A stretch of 64,000 nt of DNA from Trichodesmium sp002260545 (lineage in GTDB: Bacteria; Cyanobacteriota; Cyanobacteriia; Cyanobacteriales; Microcoleaceae), in contig NZ_JBNHEQ010000167.1 of NCBI RefSeq assembly GCF_050016015.1, forward strand, positions 21,006 through 85,005, given 5' to 3'. The notes under the pieces are model-generated. The model did not search any database and was not told the DNA's origin. It saw only the letters and a program-made list of their open reading frames with translations. The position numbers were made by a program, and so were the translations under genes. Positions 7,901-15,961 of this stretch are shown piece by piece (position 1 is the first letter of the stretch; each line of letters starts with the position of its first letter).

Positions 7901-8482
7901 GCAGACATTGCCCCATTTCTGCCAGAAGGTCAAGCAACACTGGGCTACTATGAGAGCCAACAATTATTCCTACAAGGTAAAGCTGCTATGTGGATGGGAG
8001 GTTCCTGGGATATTCCTATCTTTGAATCTGAAGCGCCTAATCTTACTTGGAGTGTTTTTGCCGTGCCACCCCCAGCGGGAAAACCAGCTTATATAACGTT
8101 ACATCCAGATTTTGCCATAGGATTGAATGCTGCCTCAAAGCATAAGCAGGAAGCGAAAATCTTTTTGCAATGGTTGACGACACCCGAAGCAGCAGAATTC
8201 TTCAGTAATGAACTGCCCGGTTTTTTTCCCATGCACAAAGCAGTGCCAGAAATTCGTAATCAGTATGCTAATACTTTTCTGAAGCTGAGTGAGGGGCGTG
8301 GCACTGATGTGCGTTGGGCATATCCGCAGTTACAGGATGGGTTGCCTGATGGCTACTCTTTAATGCAGAATGGGGCACTGAAAGTCATTAACGGTGAAAT
8401 GACTCCCCAAGAAGCTGCTGATGCCTTGCAAAATGGATTGGCTCAATGGTTTGAACCAGCTCGAAGATGTACCATTGATTAA
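4946..8482 (+). CDS. Triple fusion: type I PBP - pentameric ligand-gated channel - sugar-type SBP
   Basis: The protein is 1178 residues. An N-terminal membrane helix (8-29) exports residues 33-425, a type I periplasmic binding (branched-chain amino acid receptor-like) domain: AVVGPMKGQHKLEGQEMVRG, INQEGGIGG-like turn, GHLSSSTS and ITASATNQ. Residues about 440-625 are a beta-sandwich with YPFDTQ (527-532), the Pro-loop hallmark of Cys-loop receptors. Four helices follow: M1 630-651, M2 656-673 (SPRVSIGVSTLLTSS, pore-lining), M3 684-710 and M4 729-752. M4 would end outside the cytoplasm, and residues about 783-1170 form a complete type II extracellular solute-binding domain (MalE/UgpB-like: PDLFYL, YGVPFM, KAAMWMGGSW). 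Topology is therefore consistent: both ligand domains and the channel ectodomain are periplasmic. The likely role is ligand-gated ion conduction responding to nutrients; ligands and ion selectivity are unknown. Confidence 0.9.
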   Translation: MKLKLPKKYRLLVFFFLLIFYLAILIILPREDHAIYLAVVGPMKGQHKLEGQEMVRGINLYLDQVNQEGGIGGKQVKLLEFDHQREPKLARQKALEIAKQNKALVVLGHLSSSTSVEGSQVYKEYGIPAITASATNQAVTQGNDWYFRVVVDTSFQGIYLANYVKRILHQQTASIIIQEDDIYNKFLAKAFENEFIALGGTVKYKWNIEPKSENVEKMRDQIILDLSKTKKDETGIIFLTTTTSEVAKLIPKMMRRGLEYPMIGGDILSTGFIDLIKDYSEEQAIPGYFSDDIYAISHIIFNTAGEKAQQFRNKYLKKYDQEPSPIAATYYDATLVAIKAMERGNVQGERKNLGAERQKIKDALAQINEIKNGIKGTTGLIYFDRQGNAFKEVYIGKFQQQKFISSWTQLSPVTDLKKIEDIEQELKAENILLVNGRYMQKTQVVYTGIDINEVSDIDQKQSTYTVDFYLWFRGPNRIKFDEIEFINSAETIKLGRPLADEEIDNDITYRLYRIKAKFKVNFAFHEYPFDTQSLQLKFRHSSLNREKLLYVQDLLGMRNQTNQATLKKFERSQVFSSTPNWEVKNANFFVDIIRDSSTLGNPQFFNSDTDIEYSRFNAVISIQRDGVSFAIKNLLPLFLIICVSYLLFFIPAEQISPRVSIGVSTLLTSSFFHQRLSSDLPQIGYLIAIEYIFYCVYLLVLLGLAITIASYIESKKDNQKLVKRLARVSKVVYPLLILTVGVIFVFRYVITLSLSPHSDQQRPFSPQESAATDANLGNATDEQVTLTLSSWLTNHDVEQINQILAVFNSKYPHINVEFVPSEEYDSILTSQLEKGVAPDLFYLRSFSFSRPLFEEGYLEPLQDLPRLKDNFTPENLDPWATDDGKSYGVPFMAVSHGIYYNVDLFEQLNLKVPTTWEELLYTAEVIKYFGYIPFANGSKDKWAIAEVVFMNLAPNFIGGREGRLKYSSGDRCFNDKHTVAAFQAVADIAPFLPEGQATLGYYESQQLFLQGKAAMWMGGSWDIPIFESEAPNLTWSVFAVPPPAGKPAYITLHPDFAIGLNAASKHKQEAKIFLQWLTTPEAAEFFSNELPGFFPMHKAVPEIRNQYANTFLKLSEGRGTDVRWAYPQLQDGLPDGYSLMQNGALKVINGEMTPQEAADALQNGLAQWFEPARRCTID

Positions 8483-8859
8483 CCCTTTGGTGTCTTTACT
8501 ACGGACTCTTGACTCCTGATCTCAAATCCGCTCTGGTTCGGTATAAAAAAATGTTCCATCTTCAGCTATTGCCAAATCTTTCTAGATATCCCACACTTGG
8601 AGATAGGTGTTATAGGGGTTTTCACAAAAGTAGACAACAAACCTTCTTCCTTCTTAATTCTTCCTTTAAACCCAAATCTCTGTACTCTATATTAATGAAA
8701 ACCGCTGTAATCAGAATTAATTAAATCCAGTAGTAGACTGGCACACCTTAAATAGTGCAATAGTAGGGGCGGGTTTCCCCGTTAAATTAACGCGAGCTTT
8801 CACCTAATGTTAGATAAACCCGCCCCCCAATGATGTAACGCCCAATTGAATATGTGTCA

Positions 8860-9147
8860 GTCCAGTAGGGTGCGTTAACGTTTGCGCAGTATTCCGCACC
8901 GAACATTACGGAAGAGACGGTGCGTTAGGACGGATTACCAAATCTTGTTCAGAGTCTAAATTTACGCCGTCTAACGCACCCTAGAAATTTTGTTTTAGTC
9001 CAGTAGGGTGTGTTAGCGCAGCGTAACGCACCGAAAGCTTAACGCACCGATAATATTAGACATCTTCAATAATAAAAAGTTGAATCAATTATCCCAAAGT
9101 TGGGGACAAGCGGTGCGTTACATTTCATTAACGCACCCTACTGGACT
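8860..9147. repeat. MITE-like element with 20-bp perfect terminal inverted repeats
   Basis: AGTCCAGTAGGGTGCGTTAA (8860-8879) is the exact reverse complement of 9128-9147. The 288-bp element contains further internal copies (AGTCCAGTAGGGTGTGTTAG near 8998, GTCTAACGCACCCTA near 8970) and no ORF of note. Confidence 0.85.
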
Positions 9148-9157
9148 TCTTTCTTTT

Positions 9158-9198
9158 CCCTGTTCCCTATTCCCTGTTCCCTGTTCCCTGTTCCCTAC
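9158..9198. repeat. Heptamer repeats (TTCCCTG/TTCCCTA)
   Basis: Tandem 7-mers typical of cyanobacterial short tandemly repeated repetitive sequences. The same units recur near 41810, 55377 and 63300. Confidence 0.85.
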
Positions 9199-9403
9199 TA
9201 AGCGCAAAAAGTCTATATCTTTTTTACCAGATGTCTAATGATACCGGACTTGATCTTATCAGGAGAAGGTGGACTTCCGGAGCCGTGTAAAAATAACTTG
9301 AACAAATTATCCCAAAACTAAATAATCAAGGTATAATCTTTATTATCAGGTAGTATATCTGATAACAACCTAGTCAAAACTATTGCCTACAAATAGACTA
9401 ACT

Positions 9404-10957
9404 ATGTCGCAGGTTGCTATTTCCTCTGGGTCTCAAATATCAGCAGATGCAGGTGCTACCATTGCCTCTCTTGGAGGGAATGCTGTTGATGCTGCTGTGG
9501 CATCCACCTTGGTTTCCATGTGTACTGACTTAGGAGTAATGGCTCCTGGAGCAGGTGGTTTTATTACGATTTGGTCGCCAGACAAACAACCAATTGCGAT
9601 GGATGCCTATGGGGAAATGCCTGGCCGAGGATTACCACCAGAACGGGTCGGCAAAGAAATGAGAGAAGTTGTCTTCGACTATGGTGGTCAGATGAGTACC
9701 ATCATTGGTTATGGCTCGGTGGCGACCCCTGGGATATTAAAGGGTTTAGCCATGGCAGCCGAGCAATATGGTAATCTTCCCTGGAAAACTCTGGTAGAGC
9801 CAGCTCGCCGATGGGTTCAAGAAGGATTTCCTCTGACTGGAGCCGCTGCTGAATATTTGGCTTATACTCACGAAGCTATCTTTAGTTGGCATCCAGACAG
9901 TTATCGAGTTTTACATCACCCTGATGGTAGTTACCTTCAGCCAGGAGAAATTGTGCGCATCCCTGAATTAGCTGATAGTCTAGGAATAATTGCCGAGGAG
10001 GGAGTAAGCACTTTTTACACGGGAGAAATTGGACAACGGATAGCGAAGGAAATTCAAGCAAATAATGGTCTACTAACAGCTCTCGATCTCCAGAATTACC
10101 AGGTGCAGACAAGGAGGCCGATTTCTATCCGTCTTGGTGATTGGGAGGTAATTACTAATCCACCTCCTGCCATTGGTGGAGTTTGTGTAGCAGCAATGCT
10201 CTGGCTCCTTGAACGCCAGCCTTTTTTGACGGATAATCTAGCAGCACTCAGGCAAATGGCCCAAATTCAGAAAGCTGTTTTAGACTATCGCTGCCATCAC
10301 TTTGACGAGTCTGGTGACAACTTCGGCGAAGGCCAAGTTCCTCCTTGGCTAAAATGGGTAAGTAACTTAGACTTTAAGACTGCGCTAACATCTCCTTCTA
10401 CGATTCACACCTCCGCCGTTGACAGTCAGGGGGTGGCTTGTGCTATTACTGCCTCTGCTGGTTATGGTTCTGGAGTAATGATTGAGGGGACTGGCTTATG
10501 GCTCAACAATTCTCTTGGAGAAATAGAACTTCATCCTCAAGGGTTACGGGGTTTGACCCCAGGAACCCGTCTGATTTCTAATATGGCTCCAAGTATAGCA
10601 CGGCATAACGACGGCACAGTTATAGCAATTGGCTCTCCAGGGGCTTCTCGTATTACTACTGCCATTGTTCAAGTCTTGCACAATTTCCTGCACTTGGAAA
10701 TGTCACTCGCTGAAGCCATAAATCATCCTCGGCTTCATGTAGAAATTTTTGAAGGTTTATCTACCATAGCTTTTGAAACTGGGGTTCCGGTGGAGTCTAT
10801 AGAAGGTTTTGTTACTCGTAAGTTCCCCGAAATGTCTATGTATTTTGGAGGCGTGCAAGCTGCTTTGTGGAATCCCGATCGGGGATTAGTTGCCGCCGCT
10901 GATCCTCGTCGATCTGGTGGGATAGCTTATAGTAGTGGACCGACACAGCTAATTTAG
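9404..10957 (+). CDS. Gamma-glutamyltransferase family protein
   Basis: The protein has 517 residues from ATG 9404 (an upstream in-frame TTG at 9383 is less likely). The N-terminal half has the family start SSGSQISADAGATIASLGGNAVDAAVA and MAPGAGGF. The autoprocessing region STIHTSAVDSQG corresponds to TTHYS of GGT, with the Thr of STIH in the nucleophile position. The C-terminal half has GTGLWLNN, LGEIEL and SNMAPSI, matching the small subunit. Members hydrolyse or transfer the gamma-glutamyl group of glutathione, or act on related amides. No signal peptide is seen, so it is probably cytoplasmic, unlike periplasmic E. coli Ggt. The gene is isolated, between repeat clusters that carry complementary arms at 8735 and 11110. 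Confidence 0.85.
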   Translation: MSQVAISSGSQISADAGATIASLGGNAVDAAVASTLVSMCTDLGVMAPGAGGFITIWSPDKQPIAMDAYGEMPGRGLPPERVGKEMREVVFDYGGQMSTIIGYGSVATPGILKGLAMAAEQYGNLPWKTLVEPARRWVQEGFPLTGAAAEYLAYTHEAIFSWHPDSYRVLHHPDGSYLQPGEIVRIPELADSLGIIAEEGVSTFYTGEIGQRIAKEIQANNGLLTALDLQNYQVQTRRPISIRLGDWEVITNPPPAIGGVCVAAMLWLLERQPFLTDNLAALRQMAQIQKAVLDYRCHHFDESGDNFGEGQVPPWLKWVSNLDFKTALTSPSTIHTSAVDSQGVACAITASAGYGSGVMIEGTGLWLNNSLGEIELHPQGLRGLTPGTRLISNMAPSIARHNDGTVIAIGSPGASRITTAIVQVLHNFLHLEMSLAEAINHPRLHVEIFEGLSTIAFETGVPVESIEGFVTRKFPEMSMYFGGVQAALWNPDRGLVAAADPRRSGGIAYSSGPTQLI

Positions 10958-11165
10958 TGCATTAGGGAGTAGGGGAGTGGGGGAGTAAGGTAGGGACGTT
11001 GCATGCAACGTCCGTAGGGGAGCAAAATTTTTGTTGGGTTTTTCCGTTGGAAATGCTCCGCAAACGGTTCCATGCTGCGCAATGCTAACGCAAACAACCC
11101 AAGCTACATCTATTGCACCATTTAAGGTGTGTCAGTCCAGTAGATAGGCGGTAGTTTAAAACGAA

Positions 11166-11274
11166 GGTAGTCCTGCATTGTAATGGTGAAGATATATATT
11201 TTTTAATTTCTTCTGACGCTCCCACACTCCCCACACTCTCCACACTCCCTCTACCATTACTATGCACCACCACC
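11166..11274. repeat. CTGCATNGTAATGG palindromic element, copy 1
   Basis: It starts GGTAGTCCTGCATTGTAATG and ends CTACCATTACTATGCACCAC plus CACC, with partly complementary termini and a C-rich CCCACACT heptamer interior. Other copies lie at 35844-35975 and 52809-52917. Confidence 0.8.
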
Positions 11275-11358
11275 AAAACGAAATATTTAGGCAGGCTGAA
11301 TTTTTTATGTAAAGTCATTACGACTGGAACGGAATGGAGGGAAGTAATCCCAAGGTGT

Positions 11359-11530
11359 TATATCATGTCCGGTAGCATCGGTATTGTATAGCAAAGGTAG
11401 GGAACACTTAACTGGGAACACTTAACTGGGAACAGGGAGGAAGAAGCTTTAAGAGAAGGAAAAACTTTATATGGCGGTAGATATTTTCCCAACTTTTACA
11501 CGCTCCGATACCAACGGACATGATATTATA
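11359..11530. repeat. CCGG-TIR palindromic element, copy 2
   Basis: It starts TATATCATGTCCGGTAGCAT and ends with the near-complement CCGATACCAACGGACATGAT plus ATTA. The 60 bp before the right end are almost identical, inverted, to the left end of 39204-39357. It is non-coding, with MITE-like size and structure. Confidence 0.8.
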
Positions 11531-11865
11531 TCTGATTCATCAACTAAATATTAAACTAGCTTCTCACTCTATTACTGTCCGAAGCAAGGGGGTACAAAAA
11601 GCAATTATTTGGGTTTACTAAATCATTATCACCTCTGGCAATCTTAGCATAATAGTAAAATTAGGAGATTGCGTCGGCTGAGTTAATGGTTTTTTTCAAG
11701 AGATTAACTTGTTTGAGCAACGCCTCGCAATGACAACATCAGACTCTCTATCAAACTAGAAACAAGATTTTTCCCTCTTTTGACTTTGAGATTGAAAAAA
11801 GGGGAAGCAAAGCCAGCCCCCTTTTTTCACTTTAATCTCAGATCAAGTCACTCCTAAGGTGACAA

Positions 11866-14826
11866 TTAACTGTAAGCTTCTATCGGCAAACAAGAACAGA
11901 CAAAATTGCGATCGCCAAAAGCATTATCAACTCGCCCTACACTCGGCCAAAACTTATGCTCTCGCGTCCAAGGTGCAGGATAAGCAGCACGTTGGCGAGA
12001 ATAACTATGTTTCCACTCATCCACCATTAAACTCTCAGCAGTGTGAGGCGCATTTTTCAACAAATTATCCTCTTTATCTGCTTTACCAGTTTCAATTTCT
12101 TCTATTTCCTGACGAATGGAAATCATCGCATCGCAAAAACGATCTAACTCCTCTTTCGATTCACTCTCCGTCGGTTCTACCATGATTGTACCCGCTACAG
12201 GCCAAGAAACCGTTGGTGCGTGAAAACCGTAATCCATCAAGCGTTTGGCAATATCTTCTACTTCAATACCTGCCGACTTTTTCAACGGACGCAAATCTAG
12301 AATGCACTCGTGAGCAATAAACCCATACTTACCTTTGTACAAGACTGGATAATAATCATCCAACCGTTGCGCAATATAATTAGCATTCAAAATCGCTATC
12401 TTAGTTGCTTCAGTCAAACCATCCGCACCCATCATCGCAATATACATCCAAGAAATTGGCAGAATACTCGCACTACCCCAAGGTGCAGCAGATACCGCTC
12501 CACTAGAATTTTCTCCACCAATACTAATCACAGAATGCCCTGGTAAAAACGGTGCTAAATGAGACTTAACCCCAATCGGACCCATTCCTGGACCTCCGCC
12601 ACCGTGAGGAATGCAGAAAGTTTTGTGCAAATTCAAATGACAAACATCAGCACCAATTTCCGCTGGACGACATAACCCTACTTGAGCATTCATATTTGCT
12701 CCATCCATATAAACTTGCCCACCGAAACCGTGGATAATTTCACAGATATCAACAATGTCTTCCTCAAATACACCGTGAGTAGAAGGATAAGTAATCATCA
12801 TGGCAGCTAAATTATCCTTATGCTTTTCTGCCTTTTTCTGCAAATCTGCAATATCTATATTTCCTTGTTTATCGCATTTCACTACCACAACCTTTAACCC
12901 ACTCATCACCGCCGAAGCAGGGTTTGTACCATGAGCAGAGTCAGGAATCAAACAAACATTGCGATGTGCTTCCCCACGGTTAGCATGATATTCGCGAATT
13001 ACTAATAAACCAGTATATTCACCTTGGGAACCTGCATTTGGTTGGAGAGAAATTGCTGCAAAACCTGTGATTTCTGCTAACCATTCCTCTAGTTGCTCAA
13101 ACATTATTTGATAACCTTTGGTTTGAGAAGTGGGAGCAAAAGGATGAATTTTGGCAAATTCCGGCCAAGTTACAGGTATCATTTCTGCTGTAGCATTGAG
13201 TTTCATTGTACAGGAACCCAAGGGTATCATTGATGTTATCAAAGATAAATCTTTTGACTGCAAACGATGAATGTAACGCAAGAGTTCTGTTTCAGAATGA
13301 TAACTGTTAAATACTGGGTGAGTTAAATAACTGCTAGTACGAGCATAAGTACTTTGAGAAATGGGGGAAATATTTTCATTTTCGATATCTGGTAATGCTT
13401 TTCCACCAGCAAAAATTTGCCACAGATTTTGTACATCTCTCTCAGTGGTAGTTTCATCTAGAGAAATACCAACCGTTTGTTCGTCAAAAGTTCGGAAATT
13501 AATACCTACATTTTCAGCAGCATCAATAATTTCTTTTGCAGTTTTTACAGGAGAGTCAGCGCCTACTGTTATCCGAATAGTATCGAAAAATGGTTCTGCA
13601 CCAATTTGATAACCAAGCTGTTTTAAACCTGTTGCCAACTTAACAGTCAAGTTATGGATATTTTCCGCAATTTCTTTTAAACCATCCGGACCGTGATAAA
13701 CCGCATACATACCTGCCATCACCGCTAGCAAAACTTGAGCAGTACAAATATTGCTAGTTGCCTTCTCCCGGCGAATATGTTGTTCCCGCGTTTGTAGTGC
13801 CAACCGTAACGCTGAGTTGCCATTAGCATCTTGAGAAACTCCCACAATACGTCCTGGAGTTTGTCGTTTATAAGCTTCTTTAGTGGCAAAGTAAGCAGCA
13901 TGGGGACCGCCATATCCTAGAGACACGCCAAAACGTTGAGTATTTCCCACCACAATATCAGCACCAAATTCTCCAGGGGGTGTCAGTAAGGTTAAACTGA
14001 GTAAGTCAGCAGCAACAGTTACTAAACCTCCTAACTCGTGAACTTTGGCCACAAAGTCGCCGTAGTCATAAATTGCTCCGTCAGTAGCAGGATATTGAAG
14101 GAGTGCGCCAAAAATTGGTTTGTCAAAAGTGAAAGTCCGGAAGTCGCCGACTATTACTTCTATTCCTAATGGTTGTGCCCTAGTTTTGACAACTTCAATA
14201 TTCTGAGGATGGCAGTTAGAGTCAACAAAGAAAGCTTCTGCTTTGGTTTTGCATAAACCGTAACTCATACTCATCGCTTCTGCTGCTGCTGTAGCTTCAT
14301 CAAGGAGAGAAGCGTTAGCTATTTCTAAACCAGTTAAGTCTGTAACCATAGTTTGGAAATTTAGCAATGCTTCCATCCTTCCTTGAGCTATTTCTGCTTG
14401 ATAGGGAGTATAAGCGGTGTACCAACCAGGATTTTCTAGGATATTGCGGAGGATAACTGGTGGGGTAATACAGTCGTAATAACCCATACCAATAAAAGAA
14501 CGAAATACCTGATTTTTAGAGATTATTTCTTTAATTTGGGCAAGAGCAGCACTTTCACTCAGAGACTTGGGCAAATTGAGGGGTTGCTGGTATCTAATTT
14601 TTTGGGGAACTGTTTTGTCAATTAAGTCATTTAGGGACGAAATACCTAATACGGCCAACATTTGTTCAATTTTCTCAGAGGTGGGGCCAATATGTCGTTG
14701 GGAAAAGTCTATTGACTTTTGGCCTTGGTTAGTTAGTTGTAGTTGATTGCTTGACTTTGTATTAGATTGCTGTATTGCTACCACTTTGATGTTCCTTGGA
14801 ATCAATGTCTTATTTAGTTGTAACAA
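11866..14826 (-). CDS. gcvP: Glycine dehydrogenase (decarboxylating), P-protein
   Basis: The protein is 986 residues, normal for the single-chain P-protein. It decarboxylates glycine with PLP and passes the aminomethyl group to lipoylated GcvH, important in cyanobacterial photorespiration. The N-terminus shows DFSQRHIGPT, and the PLP lysine lies in HLNLHKTFCIPHGGGGPG. QPNAGSQGEYTGL and PMIPLGSCTMKLNA-type motifs are present. The start MLQLNKTLIP gives an extension of about 38 residues before the conserved core. gcvH lies upstream on the same strand, separated by 630 bp of repeats, so co-transcription is doubtful. gcvT is not in the window. Confidence 0.97.
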   Translation of the reverse strand: MLQLNKTLIPRNIKVVAIQQSNTKSSNQLQLTNQGQKSIDFSQRHIGPTSEKIEQMLAVLGISSLNDLIDKTVPQKIRYQQPLNLPKSLSESAALAQIKEIISKNQVFRSFIGMGYYDCITPPVILRNILENPGWYTAYTPYQAEIAQGRMEALLNFQTMVTDLTGLEIANASLLDEATAAAEAMSMSYGLCKTKAEAFFVDSNCHPQNIEVVKTRAQPLGIEVIVGDFRTFTFDKPIFGALLQYPATDGAIYDYGDFVAKVHELGGLVTVAADLLSLTLLTPPGEFGADIVVGNTQRFGVSLGYGGPHAAYFATKEAYKRQTPGRIVGVSQDANGNSALRLALQTREQHIRREKATSNICTAQVLLAVMAGMYAVYHGPDGLKEIAENIHNLTVKLATGLKQLGYQIGAEPFFDTIRITVGADSPVKTAKEIIDAAENVGINFRTFDEQTVGISLDETTTERDVQNLWQIFAGGKALPDIENENISPISQSTYARTSSYLTHPVFNSYHSETELLRYIHRLQSKDLSLITSMIPLGSCTMKLNATAEMIPVTWPEFAKIHPFAPTSQTKGYQIMFEQLEEWLAEITGFAAISLQPNAGSQGEYTGLLVIREYHANRGEAHRNVCLIPDSAHGTNPASAVMSGLKVVVVKCDKQGNIDIADLQKKAEKHKDNLAAMMITYPSTHGVFEEDIVDICEIIHGFGGQVYMDGANMNAQVGLCRPAEIGADVCHLNLHKTFCIPHGGGGPGMGPIGVKSHLAPFLPGHSVISIGGENSSGAVSAAPWGSASILPISWMYIAMMGADGLTEATKIAILNANYIAQRLDDYYPVLYKGKYGFIAHECILDLRPLKKSAGIEVEDIAKRLMDYGFHAPTVSWPVAGTIMVEPTESESKEELDRFCDAMISIRQEIEEIETGKADKEDNLLKNAPHTAESLMVDEWKHSYSRQRAAYPAPWTREHKFWPSVGRVDNAFGDRNFVCSCLPIEAYS

Positions 14827-14862
14827 AAATTCATACCTTAATGCTAGGAAGATGGATAATTA

Positions 14863-15085
14863 GGCTTTGCTGAAAAACTCTTTTTTAAGGAGTAGGGGAG
14901 CGGAGGAGTAGGGGAGTAGGGGAGCGGGGGAGTAGGGGAGCGGGGGAGTAGGGGAGTAATTTTTTTGCTCAACTATGTGCCCAAAATCCTAACTTTTTGA
15001 GTATAAAGCAGCTCAAAACTAGGTACTTTTTCCCGAACTAAAAATGCTAAAGCCTTGACAGATAAAGGCTTTAGCATTTAATCAG
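14863..15085. repeat. Dispersed ~220-bp element (TTTGCTGAAAAA...), copy 1
   Basis: It starts GCTTTGCTGAAAAACTC, continues with GGAGTAGGGGAG octamers, then CTCAACTATGTGCCCAAAA, AAAGCAGCTCAAAACTAGGT and a terminal hairpin. It matches 39746-40036 block by block. It is perhaps a decayed insertion-sequence end; no transposase is present. Confidence 0.75.
15042..15079 (-). terminator. Strong stem-loop between gcvH and gcvP
   Basis: AAATGCTAAAGCC (15042-15054) and GGCTTTAGCATTT (15067-15079) form a perfect 13-bp stem with a 12-nt loop. It could terminate gcvH transcription before gcvP, although it is also the end of a dispersed element. Confidence 0.45.
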
Positions 15086-15326
15086 CAGAGCAATAATTAA
15101 TAATGAACTGGACAGTGCAAATTTCTACAAATAACTATTGCTAGCTAAGGCTTTCAGCTATCTAAAAGTTATAAACTTTCTATTCACAACTTTAGGTGCT
15201 GTAAACCTTTTCCAGCAATAATTTCAGCCTTAAAAGCAAATTATTTTTTAGGATAATTTTGTACTCTCCAGTAATAATGAAAACTATCTCTAATTATGAA
15301 TTATCCATTTGTAAACAGGGTTGAAT

Positions 15327-15455
15327 AATTATCAATTATCCATTATCCATTATCAATTATCAATTATCAATTATCAATTATCCATTATCCATTATCCATT
15401 ATCAATTATCAATTATCCATTATCAATTATCCATTATCAATTATCCATTATCCAT
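15327..15455. repeat. TTATCAA/TTATCCA heptamer array
   Basis: About 18 tandem 7-mers alternate between TATCAAT and TATCCAT. The array abuts the 3' end of gcvH. The same units occur near 2030, 16950, 20760, 41435 and 47155. Confidence 0.95.
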
Positions 15456-15456
15456 A

Positions 15457-15855
15457 CTATTCTCCCTCTACCATCTCACGATACTGGTCAGCAGAGTAAA
15501 CATCATCTCCCTCTAATTCATCAGGGTCTTTAACACGCACCTTGAGGAGCCAACCCTCTATATATGGGTCTTCTTCTGATAACTTTTCTGGACTTTCTAA
15601 TACTTCTTCATTACGCTCTACTACCGTACCAGTAATAGGAGCTTTCAGGTCTTCAACTGCCTTTACAGACTCAATGCTGCCACAAGACCCTTCTTTTTCT
15701 ATTTGGTCTCCCTCCTCTGGAAGTTCCAGAAATACAATATCCCCCAATTGCTCAATAGCAAAAGCGCTAATACCAATAGTGGCAATTTCGCCATCCATTC
15801 TTACATACTCGTGGGTTTCAAGATACTTGAGGTCGTCTGGAAATTCTAGTGTCAT
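15457..15855 (-). CDS. gcvH: Glycine cleavage system H protein
   Basis: The 132-residue protein is the lipoyl carrier that shuttles the aminomethyl intermediate between GcvP and GcvT. The lipoylated lysine lies in the conserved SIESVKAVEDL. The hallmark GISAFAIEQLGDIVFLELPE and the C-terminal GWLLKV are intact. Length is typical (about 125-132). The ATG at 15855 follows a normal intergenic region. It is divergent from the alpha/beta hydrolase at 15962, with only about 100 bp between them for both promoters. Confidence 0.97.
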   Translation of the reverse strand: MTLEFPDDLKYLETHEYVRMDGEIATIGISAFAIEQLGDIVFLELPEEGDQIEKEGSCGSIESVKAVEDLKAPITGTVVERNEEVLESPEKLSEEDPYIEGWLLKVRVKDPDELEGDDVYSADQYREMVEGE

Positions 15856-15961
15856 TTAGTTCCTCACTAAAAATAGTACAAATTATGTCAGTTAAAGCAA
15901 GACTGGACTTGCATTAAAAATTATTCTGTAAAGAATAATATAAGGTAAAGAGCCAATTCTT

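Larger units (their letters stand above)
8483..9403. other. Repeat-filled intergenic region
   Basis: No gene is supported. It contains the inverted repeat arm at 8735-8763, the TAGGGTGCGTTA palindromic element (8860-9147), TCCCTGT/TCCCTAT heptamers near 9158-9198, and a CCGG-TIR-like fragment near 9236-9256. Confidence 0.6.
10958..11865. other. Repeat-filled intergenic region
   Basis: No gene is supported. It contains GGGAGTAG octamers, the short palindrome GGACGTTGCATGCAACGTCC (10994-11013), an inverted repeat arm (11110-11138), one CTGCATNGTAATGG element (11166-11274) and one CCGG-TIR element (11359-11530). Confidence 0.6.
14827..15456. other. Repeat-filled gap between gcvH and gcvP
   Basis: No gene is seen. 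It contains a dispersed element (14863-15085) with GTAGGGGA octamers, a strong hairpin (15042-15079) and heptamers TTATCAA/TTATCCA (15327-15455). Confidence 0.6.

Noticed and set aside
8509..8724. 71-codon ORF after the channel gene
   Set aside because: It has no homology that I recognise, is low in complexity, and lies in repeat-rich intergenic DNA.
15327..15455. Possible CRISPR array
   Set aside because: The unit is 7 bp without spacers; a short tandem repeat, and no cas genes are present.
15321..15533. ORF of repeated YQLSIIH units
   Set aside because: It is a direct translation of the heptamer array and overlaps gcvH antisense.
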